DNA of 64,000 nt, taken from assembly GCA_017305715.1 (NCBI GenBank), contig JAFKKG010000026.1:1-64000 (forward strand). The letters run 5' to 3'. The DNA is from Hyphomicrobiales bacterium. Lineage in GTDB: Bacteria; Pseudomonadota; Alphaproteobacteria; Rhizobiales; Xanthobacteraceae. Both the position numbers and the translations under genes were made by a program. The notes beneath the pieces are model-generated. The model ran no database searches. It saw only the letters and a list, made by a program, of their open reading frames with translations, and had not been told where the DNA came from. Below are positions 46,120 through 53,696 of this stretch, piece by piece. Each line of letters opens with the position of its first letter. Positions within the stretch are counted from its first letter, which is position 1.

Positions 46120-47235
46120 TCAACCGGTCCGCGTCGATCTGGCCGGCGCGAAAAACATTCCCGACAGCATCACACGCATCATGCGCAGCGAGCGCTCGCT
46201 TCCGTCCCAGGCGACGCGGGGCAGCGCGTGCAGGTTGGAATACCCTTTCGCCTCGACCACGGCAGGCTGCGCGGTCGCCGCGCTGGCGAGGCCGATCTCC
46301 TGCGCCATCGCCACATGCTGGCGGCGAACGGCCTCGCGATCGCCGAACGGATAGGCAAAATGTGTGATATGGCGGTCGAAGGCCGCCTCCGCCACCGCCT
46401 TGCCCATGGCGATCTCGCGTTGCGCATCGGCGTCCTTCAGGCTCGACAAGACGGGATAGTTCACCGTGGCGCTGCCGATCGTCACATTCGGATCCGCCGC
46501 CAGCTTCGTCAGGTCGCCCCAGTCCATCGACGCGCCGCGCGAGAGGCCCGCAAGGTCGACCGAATAGCGCCTGCACAGATCGTTGATCGCGAATGAAAGC
46601 TCCGGCGGCGGCAATGTGCGCATCCAGCCCGCGAGAAAGTCATAGGCCTGATATTTTTCCGGCGTGGTTCGGGTGGCAAAGCGCCGCTCCTTGCGATCGA
46701 TCACCAGACTGATGCGCGGCTCGCGCGCGATCATCTCGTCGAGCGCCAGCCACCACGCTTCGCCGAGCCCATCCGGAAACGCGGTCGGAAGGTAGATGGT
46801 GAAGGGAACGCCGTGCCGGAACAGCACCGGATAGGCTTCCGTCATCACATCCTTGTAGCCGCCGTCGAAGGTCAGTGCGACGAACCGGTTGGGCGTCGGC
46901 AGCGTCACCGCGCGACGGCACACTTCGTCCATCGCAACGATGTCATATTTCCATCGCTTGAGGGCGCTGATCATCCGGTCGAGAAACTCAGGAGTGATCT
47001 CGCCCGATTGCAGCGGCTGGAACCGTCTGCTTTGCCGCGCCCGCACGCGCTCGAACCGCAGCACGACACCGGCGCCGCCAAGCGTGCGCTGCTTCAGACG
47101 CGCATAGCCGCTGAAATAAGCGAGCTCCATCCGGGCCCGCTTCAAAAACCCGACGTCCGATGCCACCGTTCCGTCCCCAAAATACGGCCGCGCCAGCCCC
47201 GCCGCACTCGCATTGTTATTACTGTTTGTTGACAT
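46120..47235 (-). CDS. Polysaccharide deacetylase-fold protein lacking the metal site
   Basis: A 371-residue NodB-homology (CE4) protein, probably cytoplasmic since no signal peptide is evident. The fold motifs remain: VALTFDGGYKDVMTEAYPVL, PFTIYLPTAF and FAYPFGDREAV. The metal ligands are gone: the second Asp of TFDDG is Gly125, and the HxxxH pair of motif 2 reads ATVNY (Ala256, Tyr260). A classic divalent-metal deacetylase is therefore unlikely, and a binding or regulatory role is possible. It is divergent from the acyltransferase-like gene by 60 bases and belongs to the exopolysaccharide locus. Close relatives with intact motifs act on N-acetyl sugars. Confidence 0.85.
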   Translation of the reverse strand: MSTNSNNNASAAGLARPYFGDGTVASDVGFLKRARMELAYFSGYARLKQRTLGGAGVVLRFERVRARQSRRFQPLQSGEITPEFLDRMISALKRWKYDIVAMDEVCRRAVTLPTPNRFVALTFDGGYKDVMTEAYPVLFRHGVPFTIYLPTAFPDGLGEAWWLALDEMIAREPRISLVIDRKERRFATRTTPEKYQAYDFLAGWMRTLPPPELSFAINDLCRRYSVDLAGLSRGASMDWGDLTKLAADPNVTIGSATVNYPVLSSLKDADAQREIAMGKAVAEAAFDRHITHFAYPFGDREAVRRQHVAMAQEIGLASAATAQPAVVEAKGYSNLHALPRVAWDGSERSLRMMRVMLSGMFFAPARSTRTG

Positions 47236-47262
47236 TTCCCTGCGAAGGTCGGCCAAAGCCGA

Positions 47263-47288
47263 AAATTGTAAACAATTTCCTGTACAGG
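47263..47288. promoter_or_regulatory. Two adjacent palindromes in the divergent exopolysaccharide promoter region
   Basis: AAATTGT-AA-ACAATTT (7-bp arms) is followed directly by CCTGTACAGG (perfect 10-mer). They lie in the 60-base gap between the two divergent genes, so a regulator could act on both. No candidate regulator gene is adjacent. Confidence 0.5.
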
Positions 47289-47295
47289 TTTTGCG

Positions 47296-48486
47296 ATGAC
47301 CATGGCTGCCGCGATTGAAAACGGAACGGCGGATACACAGACCTGGTCGAAACCAGGCCGCGTCGCCAGCATCGATATCGTCCAAGATCTCGCCAGCGCC
47401 GAAGCCGTCTGGCGCGCGATGGAAAATGCCGGGCAATCCTGCACGCCGTTTCAGCGCTTCGACTTCGTCGGCGCCTGGCAGCGCAATGTCGGCGCGCGCG
47501 AAGGCCTTACCCCCTTCATCGTGATCGCCTACGACGCCGAACGCCGGCCGCTGATGCTGCTGCCGCTCGCGGTCCGGCATGTCTATGGCGCACGTTGCGC
47601 CGGCTTCATGGGCGGCAAGCATTCGACCTTCAACATGGCCCTGTGGGACAAGGATTTTGCCGCTGCCGCCACGCAGGCGGATATCGAAGGCCTGATGGCG
47701 GCCATCTCGCAACGCGGCGAGGCCGACGTGCTCGCGCTGCATCAGCAGCCGCTGCGCTGGCGCGACCTGCCGAACCCGATCGCGCTGCTGCCGCATCAAC
47801 CCTCGGCCAATGACTGCCCGCTCCTGAAGATGGAGCCCGGCGCCGCGCCGACGACGCTGGTCAGCAAGTCGTTCCGGCAGCGCCTCAAGGGCAAGGAGCG
47901 CAAGCTGCAGGCGCTGCCCGGCTTTCGCTATCACGTCGCCACGTCGGACCAGGACATCACGCGGCTGCTCGACTGGTTCTTCCGCATCAAGCCGCTGCGG
48001 ATGGCCGAGCAGAAACTGCCTGACGTCTTCGCCGAACCCGGCATCGAGGCGTTCATCCGCGATGCCTGCGCCGCGCAAGTGCCCGGCGGCAATCGCGTCA
48101 TCGACATCCATGCGCTCGAATGCGACGAGGAGGTGATCGCGATCTTCACCGGCGTCGACGACGGCCATCGCTTCTCGATGATGTTCAACACCTACACGAT
48201 GTCGCCGAATTCGAAATACAGCCCCGGACTGATCCTGATGCGTGACATCATCGATCACTTCGCCGGCCGCGACTATCGCGCCTTCGATCTCGGCATCGGC
48301 TCCGACGATTACAAGCGGCTGTTCTGCAAGGACGACGAGCCGATCTTCGACAGTTTCATCGCGCTGAGCCAGCGCGGCAAGCTCGCCGCCGGCGTGATGT
48401 CGGGCCTGAACCGTACCAAGCGCATGGTGAAGCATAATCCGGCCTTGCTGGAGATGGCGCAGAAGCTGCGCAATGCGTTTAGCTGA
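47296..48486 (+). CDS. BioF2-like (GNAT_6) acyltransferase of the exopolysaccharide locus
   Basis: A 396-residue cytoplasmic protein with a tandem GNAT-like (CelD/BioF2, FemAB-related) fold. Motifs: WRAMENAGQSCTPFQRFDFVGAWQ, PFIVIAYDAERRPLMLLPLAV, SKSFRQRLKGKERKLQ near the middle, and YSPGLILMRDIIDHFAGRDYRAFDLGIGSDDYKRLFC at the C-terminus. Members are found in exopolysaccharide and cellulose clusters and are thought to add an acyl or amino-acyl group to a sugar. It is divergent from the deacetylase-fold gene, a pairing also seen in other exopolysaccharide loci. Confidence 0.85.
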   Translation: MTMAAAIENGTADTQTWSKPGRVASIDIVQDLASAEAVWRAMENAGQSCTPFQRFDFVGAWQRNVGAREGLTPFIVIAYDAERRPLMLLPLAVRHVYGARCAGFMGGKHSTFNMALWDKDFAAAATQADIEGLMAAISQRGEADVLALHQQPLRWRDLPNPIALLPHQPSANDCPLLKMEPGAAPTTLVSKSFRQRLKGKERKLQALPGFRYHVATSDQDITRLLDWFFRIKPLRMAEQKLPDVFAEPGIEAFIRDACAAQVPGGNRVIDIHALECDEEVIAIFTGVDDGHRFSMMFNTYTMSPNSKYSPGLILMRDIIDHFAGRDYRAFDLGIGSDDYKRLFCKDDEPIFDSFIALSQRGKLAAGVMSGLNRTKRMVKHNPALLEMAQKLRNAFS

Positions 48487-48512
48487 TTGAGCGATATTAC
48501 GACGGCGCCCTT

Positions 48513-48632
48513 CGTCGTCCCGGCGAACGCCGGGACCCATACCGCCTGATCTTTCGATAGAGCTCGATAGTGGAGACCAATCGCAAAACGTCTTCCTGTG
48601 GTTATGGGTCCCGGCTCAAGGCCGGGACGACG
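48513..48632. repeat. Dispersed repeat with 'CGTCGTCCCGGC' inverted ends
   Basis: The element is bounded by CGTCGTCCCGGCGAACGCCG and the inverse ATGGGTCCCGGC ... GGCCGGGACGACG. I recognise this family from Bradyrhizobium intergenic DNA. Confidence 0.85.
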
Positions 48633-48740
48633 GCGGTGTTTGTAGTTACACCATCATCCAAAACGCACTTCCGCATTCTCGCGGCGCAAATGCGTCCGAG
48701 GGTTACATTTATTTCCTGCCCTCTCTTAAAATAGAGGGCG

Positions 48741-49290
48741 CAGGGAATGCCGGATGCGCGCTGCACCCGCGGTCTCATGTGCAATGTGCACAAGGAAGTG
48801 CGCACATGAGCATACAGGGCAGCGGAGAACATCCGACATTCCCTGCGCGATGGCTTTACGGCTTATAACGAGCTCTCCCCGGAGAACGGCTCTTTTGCCT
48901 CCGTCGCGCCCTGGGAAGTCGAACGCCTCCAGGAGCATTGACGCCAGCATCGCGGCGTCGGGACCACACGTCTTTGCCGTACGCTTTGGCCGCGCTCGTC
49001 AGGCGACAACCTCCACGTCCACCGCTCCCCGCCCAACGTCCGTGACGACGGCCGACGCCCTTCTGACCAGGACGGGATGAGCAAGGTCGTAGCCCTGATT
49101 TGCCATTTCGGAAAAGCAAAATATTTTTTATTTGGGGGCTTGACACGACTTCCGAAATTCAGAACACGTGATTTGCCCGTCGGGTCAATTTGACGCAGCC
49201 CACGTCGTTATTGTCTGCAACAAACGCGAAGCGTTTGTGCACGAGACATATAGGGCGGATTACGCCTTCGGCTCCAATACGGCCTACGAA
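48741..49290. repeat. Long composite intergenic repeat
   Basis: It opens with a large hairpin: CAGGGAATGCCGGATG (48741) is inverted at CATCCGACATTCCCTG (48830-48845), and an inner CTCATGTGC/GCGCACATGAG stem lies inside. GC-rich unique-looking DNA follows, then ATTTGCCCGTCGGGTCAA and GGCGGATTACGCCTTCGGC near the right end. From memory these blocks recur together in Bradyrhizobium genomes. No credible gene is present in this roughly 800-base gap. Confidence 0.5.
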
Positions 49291-49299
49291 ACGCGGCGC

Positions 49300-51633
49300 T
49301 TACGCGGCCACGACGCTCGGAGCGCGTTCGGCGGCATCCTTGGGCTGGCACGCCTTGCTCAGCATCGCAACATCGGCGAAGCCAACGGCCCGGAGTTGGT
49401 CGACCATGATGCTGCGGGCATCGCGGTCGGTCGAGGCATCGGGCACCACGACCGCGCGGGCATGCGCGGTCAGCAGTTCCGCCGGGAGGTCGGAGGCGCC
49501 GCCGGCATCGAGCAGGACGTGGTCGTAAACCCGCAGCAGCGCATCGATGGCGAGCATCAGCCGCGGCGACTGCAACTGCGAGCGGTCGAAGCCCGGACGA
49601 CCGGCGCTGACGAGGTGAACGCCCGAGAACCGGTCCTTGGTGATCACCTGCGCAAACGAAGCCTCGCCCTGCATCAGTTCGGCCAGCCCGGGGGCTGCCG
49701 GGTCGGCGGAGACCGCCGTGATCGTCGGCGAGGATGCCGCAAGATCGACCAGCACGATCCTGGCATGTTTCGCCATCAGGCGCGCCAGCGTCAGCGCGGT
49801 CAGCGTGATGCCCTCGCCCGGCGCGGTACCGAGTACCGTCACCTTGCGCGCCGCCCCGCCCGCCTCGGCCAGCCTGCCGGCCAGTTGCCCGACTTCATCG
49901 ATCCCAGCGGCGAGTTCGGCGCGGGGTTCGCCGATGGCGGGTTTGAAGTCTTCGGGCGCCGGGCCTTCGAACTTGTTATCGGCAGAACTGCTATCGGCAG
50001 ACTTGATATCGGCGGGCTTGTCGTCCTCCCGCGGCTCGAAATAGGGCGCCGTCGGCGGCGACGCGACGCGCGCCGGGGTGGTCACCGATGTCACCGCCGA
50101 CATCACGGCGGCGGTCGCGCGCGGCGCGGTCATGCGCAGCAATTCGCCGGTTGCGATCGCGCCCGACGTCAACAGCAAGGTCGCCAGCGTCGCGATCAGC
50201 ACGATCGGGAGTTTCTTCGGGTAGGCCGGAATATTGGAAACAGTGGCGCGCGAGATGATGCGCCCGTCGGCCGGCGCGGCCTCCATATTCTCCCGTGCGG
50301 TGGCCTCGCGGTATTTCGCCAGATAGGATTCCAGCAATTCGCGCTGCGCCTTGGCTTCGCGCTCCAGGGCGCGCAACTGCACGTCATGGCCGTTGGTGGT
50401 GGACGCCTGCTTTTTCGCCTGGTCGAGGCTGCTGACCAGCTGGGTGACCCGCTCGCCGGCGATCTGCGCGTCGCTCTCGAGCGAGCGCGAGATCGTGCCC
50501 GCCTCGTCGCGCAACTGGCGGTCGAAATCGGCGAGCTGCGCTTTGAGCTCCTTGATGCGGGGATGGCCGTCGAGCAGGGTCGACGACTGTTCGGCCAATT
50601 GCGCACGCACCGTCGCACGCTGCTCGAACAGCCGGCGGATCCGTTCGGAGTTGAGCACTTCGGACGCCTCGATCGGCCTGCCGCTCTGCAGCATCTGCTT
50701 GATCAGGCGCGCCTTGGCCTCGGCGTCCGATTTCAGCGCGCGGGCGTTGTTCAACTGGGTGTTGATCTCGCCCATCTGCTGGTTCGACAGCGAGGTATTG
50801 TTGGTGCCGATGAACAGGCTCGACTTCGAGCGGAAATCCTCCGCGCGCTGTTCGGCTTCGGATACCTTCTTGCGCAGATTCTCGATTTCACCGGACAGCC
50901 AGTTGCCGGCGGATTTCGCCTGGTCCTGGCGCGCGCCCTGCTGCAATGTCAGATATCCGTCGGCGATCGAGTTGGCGACGCGCGCGGCAAGCTCCGGATC
51001 GCGCGACTGGAATTCGATGACGATGACGCGCGACTTGTCGACGGCATACGCCGTATACCGTTCGAAATAGGCGTCCAGCACCCGCTCTTCCGGGGTCAGC
51101 GAGAGCGGATCGCGCCCGATCCCGAACAGCGCCAGCAGCGATTTCAGCGGCGAAAAGCCCTGCAGCACGGGATCGAATTCCGGGCGCTCGGCCAGCTTGT
51201 TCTTCTTGATGATCTCGCGCGCAAGGTCGCGCGACAGCAGCAACTGCACCTGGCTGGTCACGGCCTCGGCGTCGACGGTATTGCGCTCCTCGTTGCGCTC
51301 GCCGTTCGGCCGCATGAATACGTTCTCGCGGCCGTCGACCAGGATGCGGGCTTCGGACTTGTAACGCGGCTTGACCATATTGACGGCGGCAAGCGACAGC
51401 ACGAGCGCCAGCACCGTCGGGACGATGATCCAGCCGCGCTTGCGGATCAGCGCCTGCCCGAGCGCATGCAGATCCAGATCGCCGGTTTCGGGCGCGACCA
51501 CCTGCCCGGCGACGGTGGGCTTTGCCGCGACCGGCTTGGCGATTGCGGGCGCGGCGACGGCCGGCGCGGCAGGCTTTGCGACCCGCTCCACCACGGCCTT
51601 GTCCTTGCCTGCACGCCAGAACGCAAAACGCAT
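49300..51633 (-). CDS. Wzz/GumC-type exopolysaccharide co-polymerase with degenerate kinase domain
   Basis: A 777-residue inner-membrane protein. A Pro/Ala/Val-rich cytoplasmic N-terminus (about 1-60) is followed by the first membrane helix (GWIIVPTVLALVLSLAAVNM), a large periplasmic Wzz and coiled-coil region (about 90-450), the Pro-rich second membrane segment (YPKKLPIVLIATLATLLL) and a C-terminal BY-kinase-like domain from about 597. That domain has lost the P-loop Lys (GTAPGEGITLTAL instead of GKST/GKT), keeps the Walker A' Asp (IVLVDLAA), has a weak Walker B (VLLDAGGASD) and no Tyr cluster at its end. Chain-length control is expected; autokinase activity is not. It is divergent from the wza-like gene. 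Confidence 0.9.
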   Translation of the reverse strand: MRFAFWRAGKDKAVVERVAKPAAPAVAAPAIAKPVAAKPTVAGQVVAPETGDLDLHALGQALIRKRGWIIVPTVLALVLSLAAVNMVKPRYKSEARILVDGRENVFMRPNGERNEERNTVDAEAVTSQVQLLLSRDLAREIIKKNKLAERPEFDPVLQGFSPLKSLLALFGIGRDPLSLTPEERVLDAYFERYTAYAVDKSRVIVIEFQSRDPELAARVANSIADGYLTLQQGARQDQAKSAGNWLSGEIENLRKKVSEAEQRAEDFRSKSSLFIGTNNTSLSNQQMGEINTQLNNARALKSDAEAKARLIKQMLQSGRPIEASEVLNSERIRRLFEQRATVRAQLAEQSSTLLDGHPRIKELKAQLADFDRQLRDEAGTISRSLESDAQIAGERVTQLVSSLDQAKKQASTTNGHDVQLRALEREAKAQRELLESYLAKYREATARENMEAAPADGRIISRATVSNIPAYPKKLPIVLIATLATLLLTSGAIATGELLRMTAPRATAAVMSAVTSVTTPARVASPPTAPYFEPREDDKPADIKSADSSSADNKFEGPAPEDFKPAIGEPRAELAAGIDEVGQLAGRLAEAGGAARKVTVLGTAPGEGITLTALTLARLMAKHARIVLVDLAASSPTITAVSADPAAPGLAELMQGEASFAQVITKDRFSGVHLVSAGRPGFDRSQLQSPRLMLAIDALLRVYDHVLLDAGGASDLPAELLTAHARAVVVPDASTDRDARSIMVDQLRAVGFADVAMLSKACQPKDAAERAPSVVAA

Positions 51634-51841
51634 CGCACACTCCCGCGGACGCCACTCGATCCCTGGCTCAAGAACGCCCCGAATCCACTTCCATCGCCGC
51701 GATTACACTCCATTAAGGTTGCTGCTGGGTTAATCCGCGCGATCTCGAGGGGGCGCGGAATGACTCCCCACCACGCAGCGGTCATGTTTTGTTAACCATG
51801 AAAGCCCTTAATCCGGCGGATACTTTTTCAGGATTCTTGCC

Positions 51842-52432
51842 ATGCGAGGCGCTCTCGCCCCGATCCCATGTCTGGTTGCATTGGCGCTCGCGGGCTGCCT
51901 GGGCCGGACCATGCCCGTCGCCGTGGCGCCTGCCCCTGTCGCGGTGGCCTATGCCGAACCCGCGCCGGTCGACGCGGCCTATCATCTGGATACGGGCGAC
52001 AAGCTCCGGGTCGTCGTCTACGGCCAGGAAGGCCTTACCAACACCTATGCGATCGACGCCGGCGGTTCGATCACGATGCCGCTGATCGGCCCGATTCCGG
52101 CGCGCGGACGCACCCCTGCGGGATTGGCCGCCGAGATCTCCGCCAGCCTGCGCCGCGGCTTTATCCGCCAGCCGTCGGTCGCCGTCGAGGTCGAGGCCTA
52201 CCGGCCGTTCTTCATCCTCGGCGAAGTGGCAGCGCCCGGACAATATCCCTATGTACCGAACATGACCGTCGAAAGCGCCGTTGCGATTGCCGGCGGCTTT
52301 TCGCCGCGTGCCTTGCGCGACCGGGTGACGGTGACGCATACCGACGGATCCGGAACGGCGCGTTACGTGGTGCCGCCGGGCACCTCCATCAGCCCGGGCG
52401 ATACCGTGCTCGTCGGCGAACGCTGGTTCTGA
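51842..52432 (+). CDS. Wza-like polysaccharide export lipoprotein
   Basis: A 196-residue outer-membrane lipoprotein: signal peptide with lipobox LALAGC (Cys about residue 19), Poly_export domain (YHLDTGDKLRVVVYGQEGLT, GGSITMPLIGPIPARGRTPAGLAAEI, QPSVAVEV) and one SLBB domain (FFILGEVAAPGQYPYVPNMTVESAVAIAGGF). It is shorter than E. coli Wza (379), as is normal for this subgroup. It forms the export channel with the divergent Wzz. The start of the next gene overlaps its stop (TGATG). Confidence 0.92.
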   Translation: MRGALAPIPCLVALALAGCLGRTMPVAVAPAPVAVAYAEPAPVDAAYHLDTGDKLRVVVYGQEGLTNTYAIDAGGSITMPLIGPIPARGRTPAGLAAEISASLRRGFIRQPSVAVEVEAYRPFFILGEVAAPGQYPYVPNMTVESAVAIAGGFSPRALRDRVTVTHTDGSGTARYVVPPGTSISPGDTVLVGERWF

Positions 52433-53568
52433 TGATGCCTTTCGTTGAAGGTCAGAAGCTTCGTATCCTGCACGCGACACGCGCGCCGGTCGGCGGCATC
52501 CTCCGCCATATCCTCGACGTCGCCAACGGCCAGGCCGACCGCGGCCACGAGGTCGGTATCATCACCGACAGCCTCACGGGCGGCGAGCGGGCCAAGCAGG
52601 CGCTGGCGGAAATCGCCCCTCGCCTCAGGCTCGGCATTCACCGCGTGGCAATTCGCCGCGAGGTCGTCCCGGCCGATATTCTGGCGTGGGCGAGCTTCCA
52701 GCGCCTGATCCGCGGCCTGAACCCGCATGTGCTGCACGGCCACGGCGCCAAGGCCGGCGCCTTCACCCGATTGATGACCGCGGCAAAGGGCAGGATCAGG
52801 ATCTACACGCCGCATGGCGGTTCGCTGCATTACCCGGTGACCACCCTCAAGGGAAACATCTTTGCACGCCTGGAACGCGCGCTGATGAACAATACCGACC
52901 TGTTCCTGTTCGAAAGCGCCTTCGCGCGCGACACCTATCAACGCACCATCGGCACCCCGAAGGGGCTGGTGCGATGCGTTTTCAACGGCGTCACCGATGC
53001 CGAATTCGAGCCGGTCGCCAGGGCCGAGGATGCCACCGATATCGCCTATGTCGGTGAATTCAGACACATCAAGGGGGCCGACCTGCTGATCGACGCGGTG
53101 GCGCGGCTGCGTGCCGAGGGCCGGCCGGTGACGCTGACGCTGGGCGGCGACGGCGAGGAAAGCGCCAATCTGAAAGCCCAGGTCGAGCGGCTCGGCCTCG
53201 CCGGGGCCGTGCGCTTCATTGGCCACGTCAAGGCACGCTACGGGTTTTCGAAAGGCACGTTGCTGGTGGTCCCATCCCGCGGCGACTCGATGCCCTATGT
53301 CGTGATCGAGGCGGCGGCGGCGGGAGTTCCCATGATCGCCGCCAAGGTCGGCGGCATCCCGGAGATTTTCGATACCCATACCGACGCCTTGTTCGCGTCC
53401 AGCAATGCGGACGCGATGGCGGACGCGATCAAGGCCGCACTGGACAATCCGCCCGCAACACTGGAACGGGCACGATCGCTGCGCGAGCGGATCCTCCAGC
53501 ACTTCTCGCAGAAGGCGATGGTCGAGGGCGTGTTGGCCGGCTACCGCGACGCGTTTGCCAATCGTTAA
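52432..53568 (+). CDS. Glycosyltransferase family 4 protein
   Basis: A 378-residue GT-B glycosyltransferase with N-terminal acceptor domain (KLRILHATRAPVGGILRHILD, HGHGAKAGAFTRLM) and C-terminal nucleotide-sugar domain (IAYVGEFRHIKGADLLIDAV, LTLGGDGEESANLKAQV, VVPSRGDSMPYVVIEAAAAGVPMIAAKVGGIPEI). The retaining-GT Glu is in PYVVIEA. The sugar and acceptor are unknown. ATG overlaps the wza-like stop codon, so translation is coupled; an ATG one codon later is an alternative. Confidence 0.92.
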   Translation: MMPFVEGQKLRILHATRAPVGGILRHILDVANGQADRGHEVGIITDSLTGGERAKQALAEIAPRLRLGIHRVAIRREVVPADILAWASFQRLIRGLNPHVLHGHGAKAGAFTRLMTAAKGRIRIYTPHGGSLHYPVTTLKGNIFARLERALMNNTDLFLFESAFARDTYQRTIGTPKGLVRCVFNGVTDAEFEPVARAEDATDIAYVGEFRHIKGADLLIDAVARLRAEGRPVTLTLGGDGEESANLKAQVERLGLAGAVRFIGHVKARYGFSKGTLLVVPSRGDSMPYVVIEAAAAGVPMIAAKVGGIPEIFDTHTDALFASSNADAMADAIKAALDNPPATLERARSLRERILQHFSQKAMVEGVLAGYRDAFANR

Positions 53569-53579
53569 CCGTTCTTTAC
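53565..53579 (+). promoter_or_regulatory. CtrA-like site upstream of the initiating phosphotransferase gene
   Basis: TTAA-N7-TTAC differs by one base from the CtrA consensus TTAA-N7-TTAA. It overlaps the stop codon of the preceding gene, about 120 bases before the start. A single imperfect match can be chance. Confidence 0.25.
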
Positions 53580-53696
53580 CCACGTAACTGTTTCTTCCGA
53601 TTTGCCCCTTAAGCCGGATGGCGGGGGAATTCCGCACCGGCGGGCGCATCGCGACGTGCCCGCTCAAGAACGGACATTCAGATCGGGATTTGGACA

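Noticed and set aside
46120-48540. An 806-codon minus-strand frame covering the deacetylase-like gene and the antisense of the acyltransferase gene
   Set aside because: Only the part after 47235 has deacetylase-family similarity. The N-terminal part is antisense to a well-supported gene and reads like shadow composition.
36440-49290. CRISPR array or tandem integron repeats among the palindromes
   Set aside because: The repeats are dispersed singly, differ in family and have no regular spacers or cas genes.
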